Assembly (NCBI RefSeq): GCF_001682865.1 | Contig: NZ_MAQX01000032.1 | Location: 186,001-250,000 of the forward strand | From: Bacillus sp. FJAT-26390 | GTDB taxonomy: Bacteria; Bacillota; Bacilli; Paenibacillales; Paenibacillaceae | Length of the DNA stretch: 64,000 nt | Reading direction: 5' to 3' | Part shown: one piece after another, positions 15,170 to 25,251 of the stretch | Numbering within the stretch: the first letter of the stretch is position 1 | Layout: each line of letters starts with the position of its first letter | Translations under genes and position numbers: made by a program | The notes under the pieces: model-generated | Database searches by the model: none | What the model was told of the DNA's origin: nothing | Seen by the model: only the letters and a program-made list of their open reading frames with translations

Positions 15170-18100
15170 TTATTTGACATCGTCACTAAGATTTGAGGTC
15201 CAAGTCTCAGTTCCATCTTCATTACGCTTGGCGTTATGGGAAATGGTTGCTTCCTGCACGTCGCCAAAGCCCCAGTGGCTTTGCGGCATGTCAGGGAATT
15301 GTTGAGCAAGGCCCTGCAATGGACCTCTGTAAAGCATGCGGTTAATCATCGTAACAGCCTCGACACGAACGATATTTTTTGTCGGCTTGAAGCTGCCATC
15401 CGGATAACCGGTAAGGAATTTGCCGTTGTACAACGCTTCGATAGTATCTGCCGCCCAGTGTCCTGTTGTGTCCTTAAAGTGTGTTGTCGCTGGTGCGCTC
15501 ACTTCAAGCTTCAGGAACCTTGCCATTACGGATGCAAGCTCTCCTCTCGTAACAGGCGCATCCGGACGGAAGGAACCGTCTTCGTAGCCGCTGAAATAGT
15601 TGTTTTTTGTTGCGATCTCAATGTAGTTCGTTGCCCAGTGGCCTTTGCGAATATCGTTATAAGCCAATGGATAGTTTACATCCTCGTTTTCTGTAAGCCT
15701 TGCGACAATAGCTGCAAGCTCTGCGCGAGTCAACGAGCCTTCCGGCTTGAACTCCTTGTCGGGATATCCCAAAATATAACGATAATGCGCAAGGTCGCCA
15801 AAACGCTCGGAGTATACATTGATTTTCACAGATGATTTTACCGTTGCGCCGTTAGCCAGAAGCTCGCCTGGAATATCAAATGCCGTATCCGCTGCTTTCA
15901 TAAGCGGCCATTCGATAATCAGCTTAAAGCCTCCCGTTTGTCCTGCAAGCACATTGGCAACCTTCCATACGACCAAGTTTCCGTTAACCGCTCCGCCAGC
16001 TGCGTCTACAATAACAGCTCCTGCCGGAACCGTAACTTTAATCTCGCCCGTTGCAATCGTGCCGCCGGTAGCATTTTTGTAATCAACGGAAACCGTCGAT
16101 TTTGCGCCTTCCTTTACCTTGTTTTTATCCACGGAAAGGGTTAGCGTCGGATCAGCAGCCGGTGCGGCTGGCACACCTGCCGGAACCGGAATCAGCTCCA
16201 AATCATGTCTGACAATTTCCCATTCTACAGAAAGAACGGGGCTTACGTAGCTTTGGTATCCGTTCTTCGATACAACAAGATAATAATCGGTTTCTGGATA
16301 GACCATATACGCGTAGAATCCAAAAGCATCGCTTAGCTGCTCAGGACTTGCATTGTCATTCGGTGCAAACCCAACGAGTGCTGGCAAGGTCACAGTTGCT
16401 CCCGGCGTAATGCCTTTCCCTTTATTGCGAGCAGTGTCTGCATAATGCAGCACGACGGTTGCCCCTTCAATAACAGCCTTCGTAACTGAATCTGTAATCG
16501 TACCGTATGGATCAACCAACGCTTCGGAAATATTCATCTCGCCGGAAGCCGTTACGCTTACCGCAGTCCGGCTAAATGCAATCGCCTTGCCCGGTTCAAC
16601 CTCATATCTAATTTCAAGCTCGTATTCGCCGATAGCGAGGCCATCCGCATTAAATACACCCTGTCCATTCAGCGCAAAAGCTTTCGGAGCTCCGCCTTCC
16701 GAAACATAGCTGCCGTCCGCCTGCTTCAAATAAATCGTCGTCTTGGCAAGCAGATCGCCGCCGAACATGGAGGATTTGCCGTCTGGCTGCTTAAGCAGCA
16801 CGATGCCGGTTACCGTTTTCTCAGAGTCGAAATTTTCTTTCCCCGAGCCTGTAACTTCGCCAACCTGAGCCGTTTGTTTGTACGTAACAGGCGTAGCAAC
16901 TCCGCCTACATATACCGATTGCGTCACATCCAAATCGTAAATGACGTCACCCTTCGGCACAACGACGTAGTAAGCTCCGCTTGCATCGGTAACGACCGTT
17001 TGATCAAAATCCACTCCGGCCGTAATAATGCCGTCCCCATCAAGATCAAGCGTCACGCGAACGCTGGCTCCCGCCACAGGCGTGTTCGAGCTGCCTTTCG
17101 TAATGAAGCCCTTCACTGCGGCAGGCTGGAACGTAATGCTCACTTCGTCCTGCGACTTCAAGCCACGTGCCTTATCGTACACGTTCGCCCGAACAGGAAC
17201 GATTTGCTCGTCGACACCTGTAATTTTCGCCGATTTATACGTTGCTTTCGCTATTCCTTGCTCATCCGTTACCGCAGTATTGCCGCCTACGAATTCACCT
17301 TTATGAACAGGAGCCGTGAAAATAACGGTTACGCCTTCTATTGGTGATCCGTCAGCATTTGTCAGCACGGCCGTAAGCTCGGTTGTTGATTTGCCATCGC
17401 CCAAAATTTTCTCCGGGCTTGCCGTAAGATTTAGATCTGCTTTCAGCACTTCAAAGCCGTTATCAAGCAATCTTGTCTCAGAAGCTAATGGGGCACCCTC
17501 TACGTCAAATGCCGTAAAAGCTACATCATATTTGTTCGCTGCGGTTGCCGCAGGCAGCAAATACGTTGTTTTCTCCCACTTCTTATAGCCGTCGAGCGCA
17601 AAGCTGTCCTGATTGACTAATATAAGAGGTACTGAAATACCGTTCACATTCGCATATACCTTCTCCGCGAGCCAAGAGCTAACTGCACGCAGCGTGAGCT
17701 GCTCGCCGGGAATGATTTTTAATACGTTAGGATCGCCTTGAGCCTTGTCGCCTGCCCAGCCGTCCAGCGCTCGATGGATATTAATCGTTACGGTTGCCGG
17801 TGCAGAAGTCTGGTTGTCATAATCTGTTACGCTGTACGTGAAGCTGTCTTGTCCCGAAATAAAATCGTCATTTGGCGTATAGATCCACGTGTCGCCTGAT
17901 ACATCATCATCTGCGGGTCTAAGCGAGCCTTTGACTGGATTGCTCTCCAAGCCGTACACGAGCGTCGTTACCGTCTCCATGTCCGTCCCTTTAAACGTAA
18001 TGATGATTTCCGTTGTGCCTTCTTCCACGTTTGCCGTGATAGGCTCGGCAACAGGCTTGCCGTTGTAAGCAATCGACACCTTAGCCGGTGCTTCGGCATA

Positions 18101-21100
18101 TTGCTTGCCGTCGCTTGCGCTCCAATCGAATTCAACCGTGCTGCCTTCCGCCAAATGAGCTGAAGGCTGGAATTTCAAGCTTGCCAGCAAGCTTTTTGCA
18201 ATCGGAGCCGAGCTGCCCTGCTCCAAATATACGGATTCCCCTACTGAAGAGGTATACCAAAGCGTTCCGCTCTCTCCAAATTGTGCAGGAAGGGTAATAA
18301 TAACTGCACTTAATTGATCGCCGCCATCCGCATCTGTAAACCGAGGCGAATCTGTAAAATCAATCGCGTTAAAATCAATGACTCTGCCCGATAGGCCAGC
18401 CTTGATCATATCGCCAACAACTGGCGGCGTATTGATCTTAATTGTAATCTGTTTGTTGTCCTTCGTGTATTGCTTGCCATCCGAGCCGCTCCAGTCGAAG
18501 GTTACCGAACCTGTAGCGTTAGAAGCAGGCACGAAGGTTAATCCATTCAGCTCTCCCGCTTTGATCTCAAAGTCCGGAGTCGTTATCGGGATTGCCGGTC
18601 CATCTCCAAGCTGCAGCATTAACTGGCCTTTGGCTGGCTCAGGAAGCGATACAAGCTTCACTTTATCCAAGCTCTCGTGATCCTGGTCGCTGTATACAGC
18701 TGTAAAGTCTGCTTGCTTAAACGGTACCGTTTCACCTTTCAAAATCGATTTTTCAATTGGATCAACCGTCGGCGCGGCATTAGCCGTAATGGTTACTGTG
18801 GCTGCAAGCACCGCGTATTTCTGGCCATTTTCGCCATTCCAATCAAAAGCAGCTGTGCCTGTGAAGCCGCTTGATGCAGGAGCGAAGGATAGTTTAGCAA
18901 TGTCTCCGATGGCGATTTCGTCACCGGCAGCAACGGCTTCGCCGTTTAACAATAGTTCACCTTGCTCTGCTGCAGGCAGCGTAACAATCTTTACTGCCTT
19001 AAGGCCATTCGCATTGGAAGCTCCGTTAGCCTTCGAGTAATGGCTTTTGAACTCATCTGCCGTAAAGCCGGTTGGATCGTATTGAAGTCCTGTTTTTGCA
19101 ATATTGCTGACAACAGGATCATTTGTATAGGTAATGCTGGCTTTAGCTGGCGCTAAAGAGTACTGATTGCCGTCATACCCTTCCCAATCAAATACAACCG
19201 TGCTTTCTTCTGCCAGATTCATAGCTGGGACGAAGCGCAGGCTGTTCAAATCCGTTATCGCAATTTCTGTTCCGGATGTAACCTGAGTCTCATTTCCCGC
19301 TAACGTATAGAGAAGCTTGCCGCTAGTCCCAAAGTTCGCTGGCAGCGTAATGCGCACCTTCGTTAGCGCGTCATTTTCCTCATCGACATATGCATTAGGG
19401 TTAGCGAAGTCCGTTGCTTTCAAAGATACCGTTGTGCCCGCTATAGCCGCGAAAGAGATATCGCTTACAATCGGCGCAGCATTAATGGTGATCGTTACCG
19501 TCTTCGTATCCTTCGCATATTGCTTGCCGTCCGAGCCGTTCCACTGGAACGAAGCTGCGCCTGCGGCACCGCTTGCCGGAACAAAGCTCAGCTTGCCCAA
19601 ATCAGCTGCGTTAATTTCGTTGCCGGCTGCTACCGCAACGGCTGGATTACTGCCATTTTTGAACCACAGCTTGCCTAGCGCCGGATCAGGCAAAGAACTG
19701 ATTTTCACCTTGCTCAAGCTCTCGCTTGGCGTAGTTGCATCTGTATACTGGCTCGTGAAATCGATTGCTCCAAAAGCCAATGTCTCGCCTTGGTTAATCT
19801 TTTTGGCGATATTAGCCACTACAGGAGCGACATTTGCCGTAATGGTTGCTTTAGCATCAATGGCAGCATACTTGTTGCCATCATAGCCGTTCCATTCAAA
19901 TGACGTTGTTCCCGTGAAGCCCCCAACTGCCGGAACAAAGCTCAGGTTAGCAAGATCCGCCTTAGCAATCTCATCGCCGAGTCCCACATTCACATTCTGA
20001 AGCTTAAGCGTGCCTCCGCTCGGCAGCGAGACAATCTTCACCATTTCAAGCTTAGCCGGCTGCGCTTGTCCGGTTACGCGATAGTACTTGCTGCTAAAAT
20101 CCGTCAATGCGAATGTCGTTGGCTCATATTGAAGGCCCGTTTTCGCAATATCCTTTACTGCAGGATCAAAGGTGGATAAGGAATAAATATGCTGTGCGGT
20201 GCCCGGCTGATCTTTGTCTGCCTGCTTGTCGAACAGCATGATGTTCACTGTATACTCCTTATTTGGATCGGCGCCTGGAACGGCAAGATCAATATTGCCC
20301 CATGTGCTCGGCTCACCTTGTTTGGCGTTTAAGAAGCTTTTCTCCTTCAGATCCACGTTTTGATCGACGATTTCCGTGCCGATTTGCGTTTTCTGAATGA
20401 CGTTGACTTCCATATAGAAGTCTCCGCCCGCTTTTGGCAGAAAGCCCGTATCAATCGTTACCTTATTAGTTCCGACTGCTACCGTTGCACCCGTAATTTC
20501 ACCGGTTTGCCTTATGCCGCCATCAATGACAAGCTGGCCCCAATCGACGTTGGTTACCCAGTCGCTCTTGTTGTTCGGATGATCAAAATAATGATGAACG
20601 GAAATGCCTACGAAATGATCTTGATTAGCCGCGATTCGGCTCCACTGATCTTCTTTTATTTCAATTACGGTCGTATTCCATGAGTTGTTTTTTCCTGATA
20701 GGGCTCCCAAGTAAAACGCTTGCGGAAACTCCTTCTTGTATGTAGCAGTGCCGAACCCTGATGCCCGCCAAGGTGTTGTCGGCGCAGCCAATGCGATATC
20801 CTCAGGCTTGGATGAAAAATAGACGCGGTCCCATTCGCCTGTACCGTTCTTGTTCGCTTCATCATACTCGTCTACATCATAAGCCCGAATAAGCATATAG
20901 GCGCTTTTTGTAGGCTTTGCCTTAACATCGTTAATCTTAAATTCGATCGGATAGACATTGGCGCTCTCAGCACCTTCGTTGCCGACAAGCTTGTCCATAT
21001 CATTGTCAGCCGTACTGTCGGCTGCGCCGCCCTTCCAGTTGTCCGTGCCGGTGAAGTAAGTGGCTCCTGTTGTATCCGTTCCTGCGGCATTCACAGCATA

Positions 21101-21196
21101 AGGAACCGGAAGAAGCTGTGCCAGCAACAAGGTTACCGCCATAAATAAGGCGATCATCTTTTTTCCCCATAAGCGGTTCCGCTTACGGCTTTTCAT
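15170..21196 (-). CDS. Giant S-layer-anchored surface protein with tandem Ig-like modules
   Basis: A secreted cell-surface protein of about 2000 residues. The basic start MKSRKRNRLWGKK leads into a hydrophobic signal peptide ending near AVNA. Then follow a unique N-terminal domain (about 310 residues), six related modules of about 115 residues ending in patterns like FDWNGSDGKQY, a tandem-95 type Ig domain, an invasin-type Big_1 domain (LTASPEKILGDGKSTTELTA), several carboxypeptidase-regulatory-like beta modules, a DUF11-like repeat and three SLH domains (FRPDAPVTRGELASVM, FKPTKNIVRVEAVTMI) that bind the cell-wall polymer. The ATG at 21196 fits the signal peptide; an in-frame TTG near 21214 has a better ribosome site (GGGAG), and the frame is open to an ATG at 21289. 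Likely role: adhesion or surface architecture. Confidence 0.93.
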   Translation of the reverse strand: MKSRKRNRLWGKKMIALFMAVTLLLAQLLPVPYAVNAAGTDTTGATYFTGTDNWKGGAADSTADNDMDKLVGNEGAESANVYPIEFKINDVKAKPTKSAYMLIRAYDVDEYDEANKNGTGEWDRVYFSSKPEDIALAAPTTPWRASGFGTATYKKEFPQAFYLGALSGKNNSWNTTVIEIKEDQWSRIAANQDHFVGISVHHYFDHPNNKSDWVTNVDWGQLVIDGGIRQTGEITGATVAVGTNKVTIDTGFLPKAGGDFYMEVNVIQKTQIGTEIVDQNVDLKEKSFLNAKQGEPSTWGNIDLAVPGADPNKEYTVNIMLFDKQADKDQPGTAQHIYSLSTFDPAVKDIAKTGLQYEPTTFALTDFSSKYYRVTGQAQPAKLEMVKIVSLPSGGTLKLQNVNVGLGDEIAKADLANLSFVPAVGGFTGTTSFEWNGYDGNKYAAIDAKATITANVAPVVANIAKKINQGETLAFGAIDFTSQYTDATTPSESLSKVKISSLPDPALGKLWFKNGSNPAVAVAAGNEINAADLGKLSFVPASGAAGAASFQWNGSDGKQYAKDTKTVTITINAAPIVSDISFAAIAGTTVSLKATDFANPNAYVDEENDALTKVRITLPANFGTSGKLLYTLAGNETQVTSGTEIAITDLNSLRFVPAMNLAEESTVVFDWEGYDGNQYSLAPAKASITYTNDPVVSNIAKTGLQYDPTGFTADEFKSHYSKANGASNANGLKAVKIVTLPAAEQGELLLNGEAVAAGDEIAIGDIAKLSFAPASSGFTGTAAFDWNGENGQKYAVLAATVTITANAAPTVDPIEKSILKGETVPFKQADFTAVYSDQDHESLDKVKLVSLPEPAKGQLMLQLGDGPAIPITTPDFEIKAGELNGLTFVPASNATGSVTFDWSGSDGKQYTKDNKQITIKINTPPVVGDMIKAGLSGRVIDFNAIDFTDSPRFTDADGGDQLSAVIITLPAQFGESGTLWYTSSVGESVYLEQGSSAPIAKSLLASLKFQPSAHLAEGSTVEFDWSASDGKQYAEAPAKVSIAYNGKPVAEPITANVEEGTTEIIITFKGTDMETVTTLVYGLESNPVKGSLRPADDDVSGDTWIYTPNDDFISGQDSFTYSVTDYDNQTSAPATVTINIHRALDGWAGDKAQGDPNVLKIIPGEQLTLRAVSSWLAEKVYANVNGISVPLILVNQDSFALDGYKKWEKTTYLLPAATAANKYDVAFTAFDVEGAPLASETRLLDNGFEVLKADLNLTASPEKILGDGKSTTELTAVLTNADGSPIEGVTVIFTAPVHKGEFVGGNTAVTDEQGIAKATYKSAKITGVDEQIVPVRANVYDKARGLKSQDEVSITFQPAAVKGFITKGSSNTPVAGASVRVTLDLDGDGIITAGVDFDQTVVTDASGAYYVVVPKGDVIYDLDVTQSVYVGGVATPVTYKQTAQVGEVTGSGKENFDSEKTVTGIVLLKQPDGKSSMFGGDLLAKTTIYLKQADGSYVSEGGAPKAFALNGQGVFNADGLAIGEYELEIRYEVEPGKAIAFSRTAVSVTASGEMNISEALVDPYGTITDSVTKAVIEGATVVLHYADTARNKGKGITPGATVTLPALVGFAPNDNASPEQLSDAFGFYAYMVYPETDYYLVVSKNGYQSYVSPVLSVEWEIVRHDLELIPVPAGVPAAPAADPTLTLSVDKNKVKEGAKSTVSVDYKNATGGTIATGEIKVTVPAGAVIVDAAGGAVNGNLVVWKVANVLAGQTGGFKLIIEWPLMKAADTAFDIPGELLANGATVKSSVKINVYSERFGDLAHYRYILGYPDKEFKPEGSLTRAELAAIVARLTENEDVNYPLAYNDIRKGHWATNYIEIATKNNYFSGYEDGSFRPDAPVTRGELASVMARFLKLEVSAPATTHFKDTTGHWAADTIEALYNGKFLTGYPDGSFKPTKNIVRVEAVTMINRMLYRGPLQGLAQQFPDMPQSHWGFGDVQEATISHNAKRNEDGTETWTSNLSDDVK

Positions 21197-21408
21197 TCTT
21201 ACACTTCTTGACTCCAAAATGTGCAATCTCCCTTCCGTGCTTCTTTTTTCGGGTAAGTCCAAAACACCTAACCCCTTCCTCTTTGTCATACTTTAGGTCT
21301 ACTACTATATTACTAGTCATAACTGTACAATTTCTGTACAAGTTCGACAGAATGCGCGGCGTTCTCAAACAAACCTTGTCGAATGTTCTGCATTCCACAA
21401 AGCAGACA

Positions 21409-21452
21409 GAAAAAAACGACTCCGCCGCTTTTTATAGCTGCAAGAGTCGTTT
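21409..21452 (-). terminator. Terminator of araDB
   Basis: On the minus strand AACGACTC pairs with GAGTCGTT and is followed by a run of T. It lies about 50 bases past the araB stop. Confidence 0.8.
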
Positions 21453-21500
21453 GGGTTTAGTATGCTAATCGATTGGTTTGGAATAAGTCCGGTATACGGC

Positions 21501-23171
21501 TTAGGCTTGCTCTTCTTTAATCGCTTTAAGGCGTTTCATCACGTCGTTTGAGCCGCGGCCGTAGTAATCATGGAGCAGATTGTATTCCGCATACAGCTTC
21601 TCATAGACCGCTACATTCGCCGGGATCGGCTTGAAGGATTCCTCGCGGACGCGAGCCATCTTCTGAGCCGCGTCTACGATGCTGTCGAAGCCGCCTTTCG
21701 CCGCGCCGGCCGCTACCGCTCCGAACATCGCCGCGCCAAGCGCCGGCGTCTGCTTGGATGCCGCCACCTTGATTTCACGATTCGTAACGTCTGCATAAAT
21801 TTGCATGAGCAGCGCGTTTTTCTGCGGCAATCCGCCGCATGCGTACAGCTCATTTACTTCGACGCCGTTGTTATGGAAAGCGTCAACGATTTTGCGCGTG
21901 CCAAACGCCGTTGCTTCAAGCAGGGAACGATAAATTTCCCAAGGCTTCGTCAGCAAGGTCAAGCCTACAATCGTACCCGTCAAGTCTGTATCGACCAGCA
22001 CCGAACGGTTGCCGTTCCACCAGTCCAGCGCAAGCAGGCCCGATTCGCCAACGTTCAGCTCGCTTGCTTTGCGAGTAAGATAAACATGCACGTTTTCGCC
22101 AGCTTGCTCCGCCTCTTGAAGCACGTAGGCAGGAACCGATTCCTCAACGAACCATTCAAAAATATCGCCTACCGCCGATTGCCCCGCTTCATAACCGAAG
22201 TAGCCCGGAATGATGCCGTCCTCAACGACGCCGCACATGCCTTCCACTTCCTTCTCCTCCGTGCCAAGCAGCATATGGCAGATCGATGTTCCCATCGCCA
22301 TTACCAGCTTGCCCGGCGTTACGACGCCAACACCCGGCACAGCCGCATGCGCGTCCACGTTGCCAACTGCGATTGCCGTGCCTGGCGCAAGGCCGATACG
22401 GGCAGCGAGAGCAGGAAGCAATTCGCCGGCTTTCGAGCCCAGTGGAACAACCTCGCCGCGCAGCTTCGTCTCCGTCAAGTTCTCCAGGCGCGGATCAAGC
22501 GCTTTGAAAAAATCCTTGCTTGGATAACCCTCTTGCTTATGCCACATGCCCTTGTAGCCGGCGGTACAGCTATTGCGCACGATATTGCCTGTCAATTGGC
22601 CGATAACCCAGTCCGTCGCTTCAACGAATTTATCTGCCGTTTCATAGATCTCAGGCGCTTCGTTCAAAATTTGCCAAGCTTTGGCCATCATCCATTCGGA
22701 AGAAATCTTGCCGCCATAACGTGGCACCCATTTCTCTCCGCGCTGCGCAGCCATCTCATTGATGAGGTTAGCCTCGTCTTGGGCCGCATGATGCTTCCAC
22801 AGCTTCACCCAGCTATGCGGATTGTCCTTGTAGGCATCCTGCGTGCAGAGCGGCTCGCCTTTTTCATCAATAGGAAGCATGGTGCATGCCGTAAAATCGA
22901 TGCCTAGGCCAATCACGTCGGCAGGATCGATACCGGATTCCTTCATCACGGCAGGAACGGACAATTCCAGCACTTCAATATAATCAAGCGGATGCTGCAG
23001 CGCCCAGTCATACTCAAGCTTTATGCCGGAGACCGGCAGCTTCTCGTCGATAACGTGGTGAGTATAAGGCGTTACGTGCTCTGCCACTTCAGCACCGTTA
23101 GATAGATCAACAAGAACGGCGCGTCCCGATTGTGTGCCGTAGTCCACGCCAATTGCATATTTTTTGCTCAT
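21501..23171 (-). CDS. araB: Ribulokinase
   Basis: Phosphorylates L-ribulose to L-ribulose 5-phosphate in arabinose catabolism. The 556-residue FGGY-family kinase starts with the phosphate-binding VDYGTQSGRAVLVDL and contains GIDFTACTMLP, the VGNVDAHAAVPG and AMGTSICHMLLG segments, and the ACGGLPQKNALLMQIYADV region near the C-terminus. AAGGAGG stands nine bases before the ATG. It begins 14 bases after araD and ends at a terminator, so araD-araB form one operon under AraR control. No araA (isomerase) is in the window. Confidence 0.97.
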   Translation of the reverse strand: MSKKYAIGVDYGTQSGRAVLVDLSNGAEVAEHVTPYTHHVIDEKLPVSGIKLEYDWALQHPLDYIEVLELSVPAVMKESGIDPADVIGLGIDFTACTMLPIDEKGEPLCTQDAYKDNPHSWVKLWKHHAAQDEANLINEMAAQRGEKWVPRYGGKISSEWMMAKAWQILNEAPEIYETADKFVEATDWVIGQLTGNIVRNSCTAGYKGMWHKQEGYPSKDFFKALDPRLENLTETKLRGEVVPLGSKAGELLPALAARIGLAPGTAIAVGNVDAHAAVPGVGVVTPGKLVMAMGTSICHMLLGTEEKEVEGMCGVVEDGIIPGYFGYEAGQSAVGDIFEWFVEESVPAYVLQEAEQAGENVHVYLTRKASELNVGESGLLALDWWNGNRSVLVDTDLTGTIVGLTLLTKPWEIYRSLLEATAFGTRKIVDAFHNNGVEVNELYACGGLPQKNALLMQIYADVTNREIKVAASKQTPALGAAMFGAVAAGAAKGGFDSIVDAAQKMARVREESFKPIPANVAVYEKLYAEYNLLHDYYGRGSNDVMKRLKAIKEEQA

Positions 23172-23185
23172 TATCCGAGTCCTCC

Positions 23186-23881
23186 TTATTTTTGGCCGTA
23201 GTAGGCGTTTGCTCCATGCTTCCGCAAATAGTGACGGTCTAACAAGTCTTGGTCCATTGGCTGTACGTTCGGATTAAGCTGGAACGTATGAAGCGCCATT
23301 TTTGCCACTTCCTCCAACACGACTGCATTATGAACCGCATTATGCGGGTTCTTGCCCCAGCAAAATGGCGCATGGCTGTTAACAAGCACCGAAGGCACTT
23401 GATTCGGGTCGATCTTGTTTTTCTCGAACGTTTCGACGATCACGTTGCCCGTCTCCAGCTCGTAAGCGCCTTTGATTTCTGCTTCCGTCATCGCGCGCGT
23501 ACATGGCACCTCGCCGTAGAAATAGTCGCCATGCGTCGTGCCAAGCGACGGGATTGCGCGTCCCGCCTGTGCCCAACTGGTTGCCCAAGGCGAGTGCGTA
23601 TGGACGATTCCGCCGATCGTCGGAAATGCTTTATACAATAACACATGCGTTGCCGTATCGGAGGATGGACGCAGGCTGCCTTCAACAACGTTGCCTTCCA
23701 AATCCACAACAACCATTTGCTCCGCTTTCAACTCTTCATAAGGAACGCCGCTCGGCTTAATGACCGCATAGCCGGACTCCCTATCAATGCCGCTGACGTT
23801 ACCCCAAGTAAATGTGACTAATCCGTATTTCGGAAGATCCATATTCGCTTCCCAAACCGCATGCTTTAGCGCCTCCAACAT
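23186..23881 (-). CDS. araD: L-ribulose-5-phosphate 4-epimerase
   Basis: Converts L-ribulose 5-phosphate to D-xylulose 5-phosphate, feeding arabinose into the pentose phosphate pathway. The 231-residue class II aldolase-like protein carries the zinc ligands His94 and His96 (VHTHSPWA) and His170 (NSHAPF), with the catalytic Asp75 region (PSSDTATH). The ATG at 23881 follows AAGGGAGCG. It is the first gene of araD-araB; its promoter carries an AraR operator in the spacer. A class II aldolase of this size could also act on fuculose phosphate, but the araB/araR context settles it. Confidence 0.97.
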   Translation of the reverse strand: MLEALKHAVWEANMDLPKYGLVTFTWGNVSGIDRESGYAVIKPSGVPYEELKAEQMVVVDLEGNVVEGSLRPSSDTATHVLLYKAFPTIGGIVHTHSPWATSWAQAGRAIPSLGTTHGDYFYGEVPCTRAMTEAEIKGAYELETGNVIVETFEKNKIDPNQVPSVLVNSHAPFCWGKNPHNAVHNAVVLEEVAKMALHTFQLNPNVQPMDQDLLDRHYLRKHGANAYYGQK

Positions 23882-23968
23882 GAGAATTGTACGCTCCCTT
23901 CAAACTTGCATTCATGTACTTGCCCCTATTCACTTATACGGACATTACCATCGAATAGCTCTGTTTTT

Positions 23969-23997
23969 ATTATAAGTTGTACGTACAAGTGTGTCAC
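23969..23997 (-). promoter_or_regulatory. araDB promoter
   Basis: On the minus strand a -35 box GTGACA (23997-23992) and a perfect -10 box TATAAT (23974-23969) are separated by 17 bp. The spacer is filled by the AraR operator. Confidence 0.75.
23975..23990. promoter_or_regulatory. AraR operator in the araDB promoter
   Basis: AGTTGTACGTACAAGT matches the B. subtilis AraR consensus ATTTGTACGTACAAAT at 14 of 16 positions and occupies the promoter spacer, so bound AraR would exclude RNA polymerase. Confidence 0.88.
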
Positions 23998-24045
23998 GTT
24001 TTTTTTTGCCGCATTTCAACCAAGCATGAAGCGATCAACGGCTGG

Positions 24046-25155
24046 CTAGCTTTTGGGCGGCTGCGTGGATTCACGGATCACGAGCTCAGGATCATATACC
24101 TTGTCCAGCGTTTGGCGCCGCTGCTGCTTCTCCACCATACCGAGCAGCATGACGACAGCATCAGCGCCCATTTCGGTTTTCGGGTGGGCGACTGTCGTTA
24201 GCTTCACCTCCGTAGCAGTTGCCAAGTTAGCATCATCGAAACCAACGATCGATAGATCCTCCGGTACGGAAAGCCCGATCTGCCGCACGATATCAAGCAT
24301 TTTTACCGCAAGCTCGTCGTTGTAACAAATGATAGCGGTCGGGCGCTGCTCCGGTTCACGTTGAAGCAAATCGAATAGCGCCTGCGCCGGCTTATCCTGC
24401 TTCTCTTCCGTAGAGTAGCGCAGCAAATAATCCGGCGGAACGGTTAAGCCCTGCTCCCGGTGGGCTCTTAGAAAGCCGCGCATCCGGTGTACGCCCTGAA
24501 AGTCATCGGTTTTGAAAAAGCCGGCGATCCGCGCATGCCCAAGCTTAATGAGATGCTCCGCCGCGCGATGGCCCCCAAGCTCATCGTCGACCCGAAGGCA
24601 AGGCGCATCCACGTCGCTGTAGCGTTCATTCAGCATAATATAAGGAATTTTGAGCGCATCCAGCGCCAAAAAATAGTTGAAGTTCGGGTTCCCCTCGGCA
24701 CTCTTCGTCGGCTCGATAATAAGCCCGGTCAGCGGCTCGCGAAGCATCGACTCTAAGCTGTCCTTCTCTTTCTCCTTCTCGTTATCGGTGCTTGCCAGCA
24801 GCAATCTTGCGCCTACCGCGCGCAGGCTGGATTCAACGCCTCTAACGATCGTCGGGAAAATATAATCCGATATATGTGTTGTAATCATGCCGATCGTCAT
24901 TCCTTGCGAAGCGTTTTTCCGCTCCGGCGCCGACTGGTCGGATACGAACGTTCCTTTTCCTTGGGCGCGGTAGAGCCAACCCTCTTGCTCCAGATCACCG
25001 AGCGCCTGACGGACGGTTTGCCGGCTCATTTCAAACTGCTTGCCGATCTCATTCTCCGATGGCAGCTTATCATGCGGCTTAAACTGCGCCGTGACGATCC
25101 AGGATAAAATTTGCTGCTTTAATTGCATATATTTGGGCGTTTGCTGTTCCTTCAC
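24046..25155 (-). CDS. araR: Arabinose repressor AraR (GntR-type DNA binding, LacI-type effector domain)
   Basis: Represses arabinose genes in the absence of L-arabinose. Residues about 8-72 are a GntR-type winged helix (KLPSENEIGKQFEMSRQTVRQAL, then GKGTFV); residues about 85-365 are a periplasmic-binding-protein-like LacI/GalR effector domain (ASQGMTIGMITTHISDYIFPTIVRG, ending in the inducer-domain motif TTVAHPKTEMG). This fusion is the hallmark of AraR. The start is GTG at 25155 after GAGGTG. It is transcribed in the same direction as araDB but as its own unit; an AraR box upstream suggests autoregulation. Confidence 0.95.
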   Translation of the reverse strand: MKEQQTPKYMQLKQQILSWIVTAQFKPHDKLPSENEIGKQFEMSRQTVRQALGDLEQEGWLYRAQGKGTFVSDQSAPERKNASQGMTIGMITTHISDYIFPTIVRGVESSLRAVGARLLLASTDNEKEKEKDSLESMLREPLTGLIIEPTKSAEGNPNFNYFLALDALKIPYIMLNERYSDVDAPCLRVDDELGGHRAAEHLIKLGHARIAGFFKTDDFQGVHRMRGFLRAHREQGLTVPPDYLLRYSTEEKQDKPAQALFDLLQREPEQRPTAIICYNDELAVKMLDIVRQIGLSVPEDLSIVGFDDANLATATEVKLTTVAHPKTEMGADAVVMLLGMVEKQQRRQTLDKVYDPELVIRESTQPPKS

Positions 25156-25206
25156 TTCACACCTCAGCTCCGTTAGTTGTATGCCTAGTAGTATAGCATA
25201 AGCTTA

Positions 25207-25222
25207 ACTTGTACGTACATGA
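25207..25222. promoter_or_regulatory. AraR operator upstream of araR
   Basis: ACTTGTACGTACATGA matches the AraR consensus at 12 of 16 positions with an intact TGTACGTACA core. It lies about 50 bases before the araR start, as expected for negative autoregulation. Confidence 0.78.
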
Positions 25223-25251
25223 TCTTGTCGCCGCAAGCGACAGCTCTATAA

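Noticed and set aside
21570..22907. 445-codon open frame antisense to araB
   Set aside because: No ribosome site and composition typical of the mirror of a well-conserved gene (Arg/Leu/His rich). araB is unambiguous.
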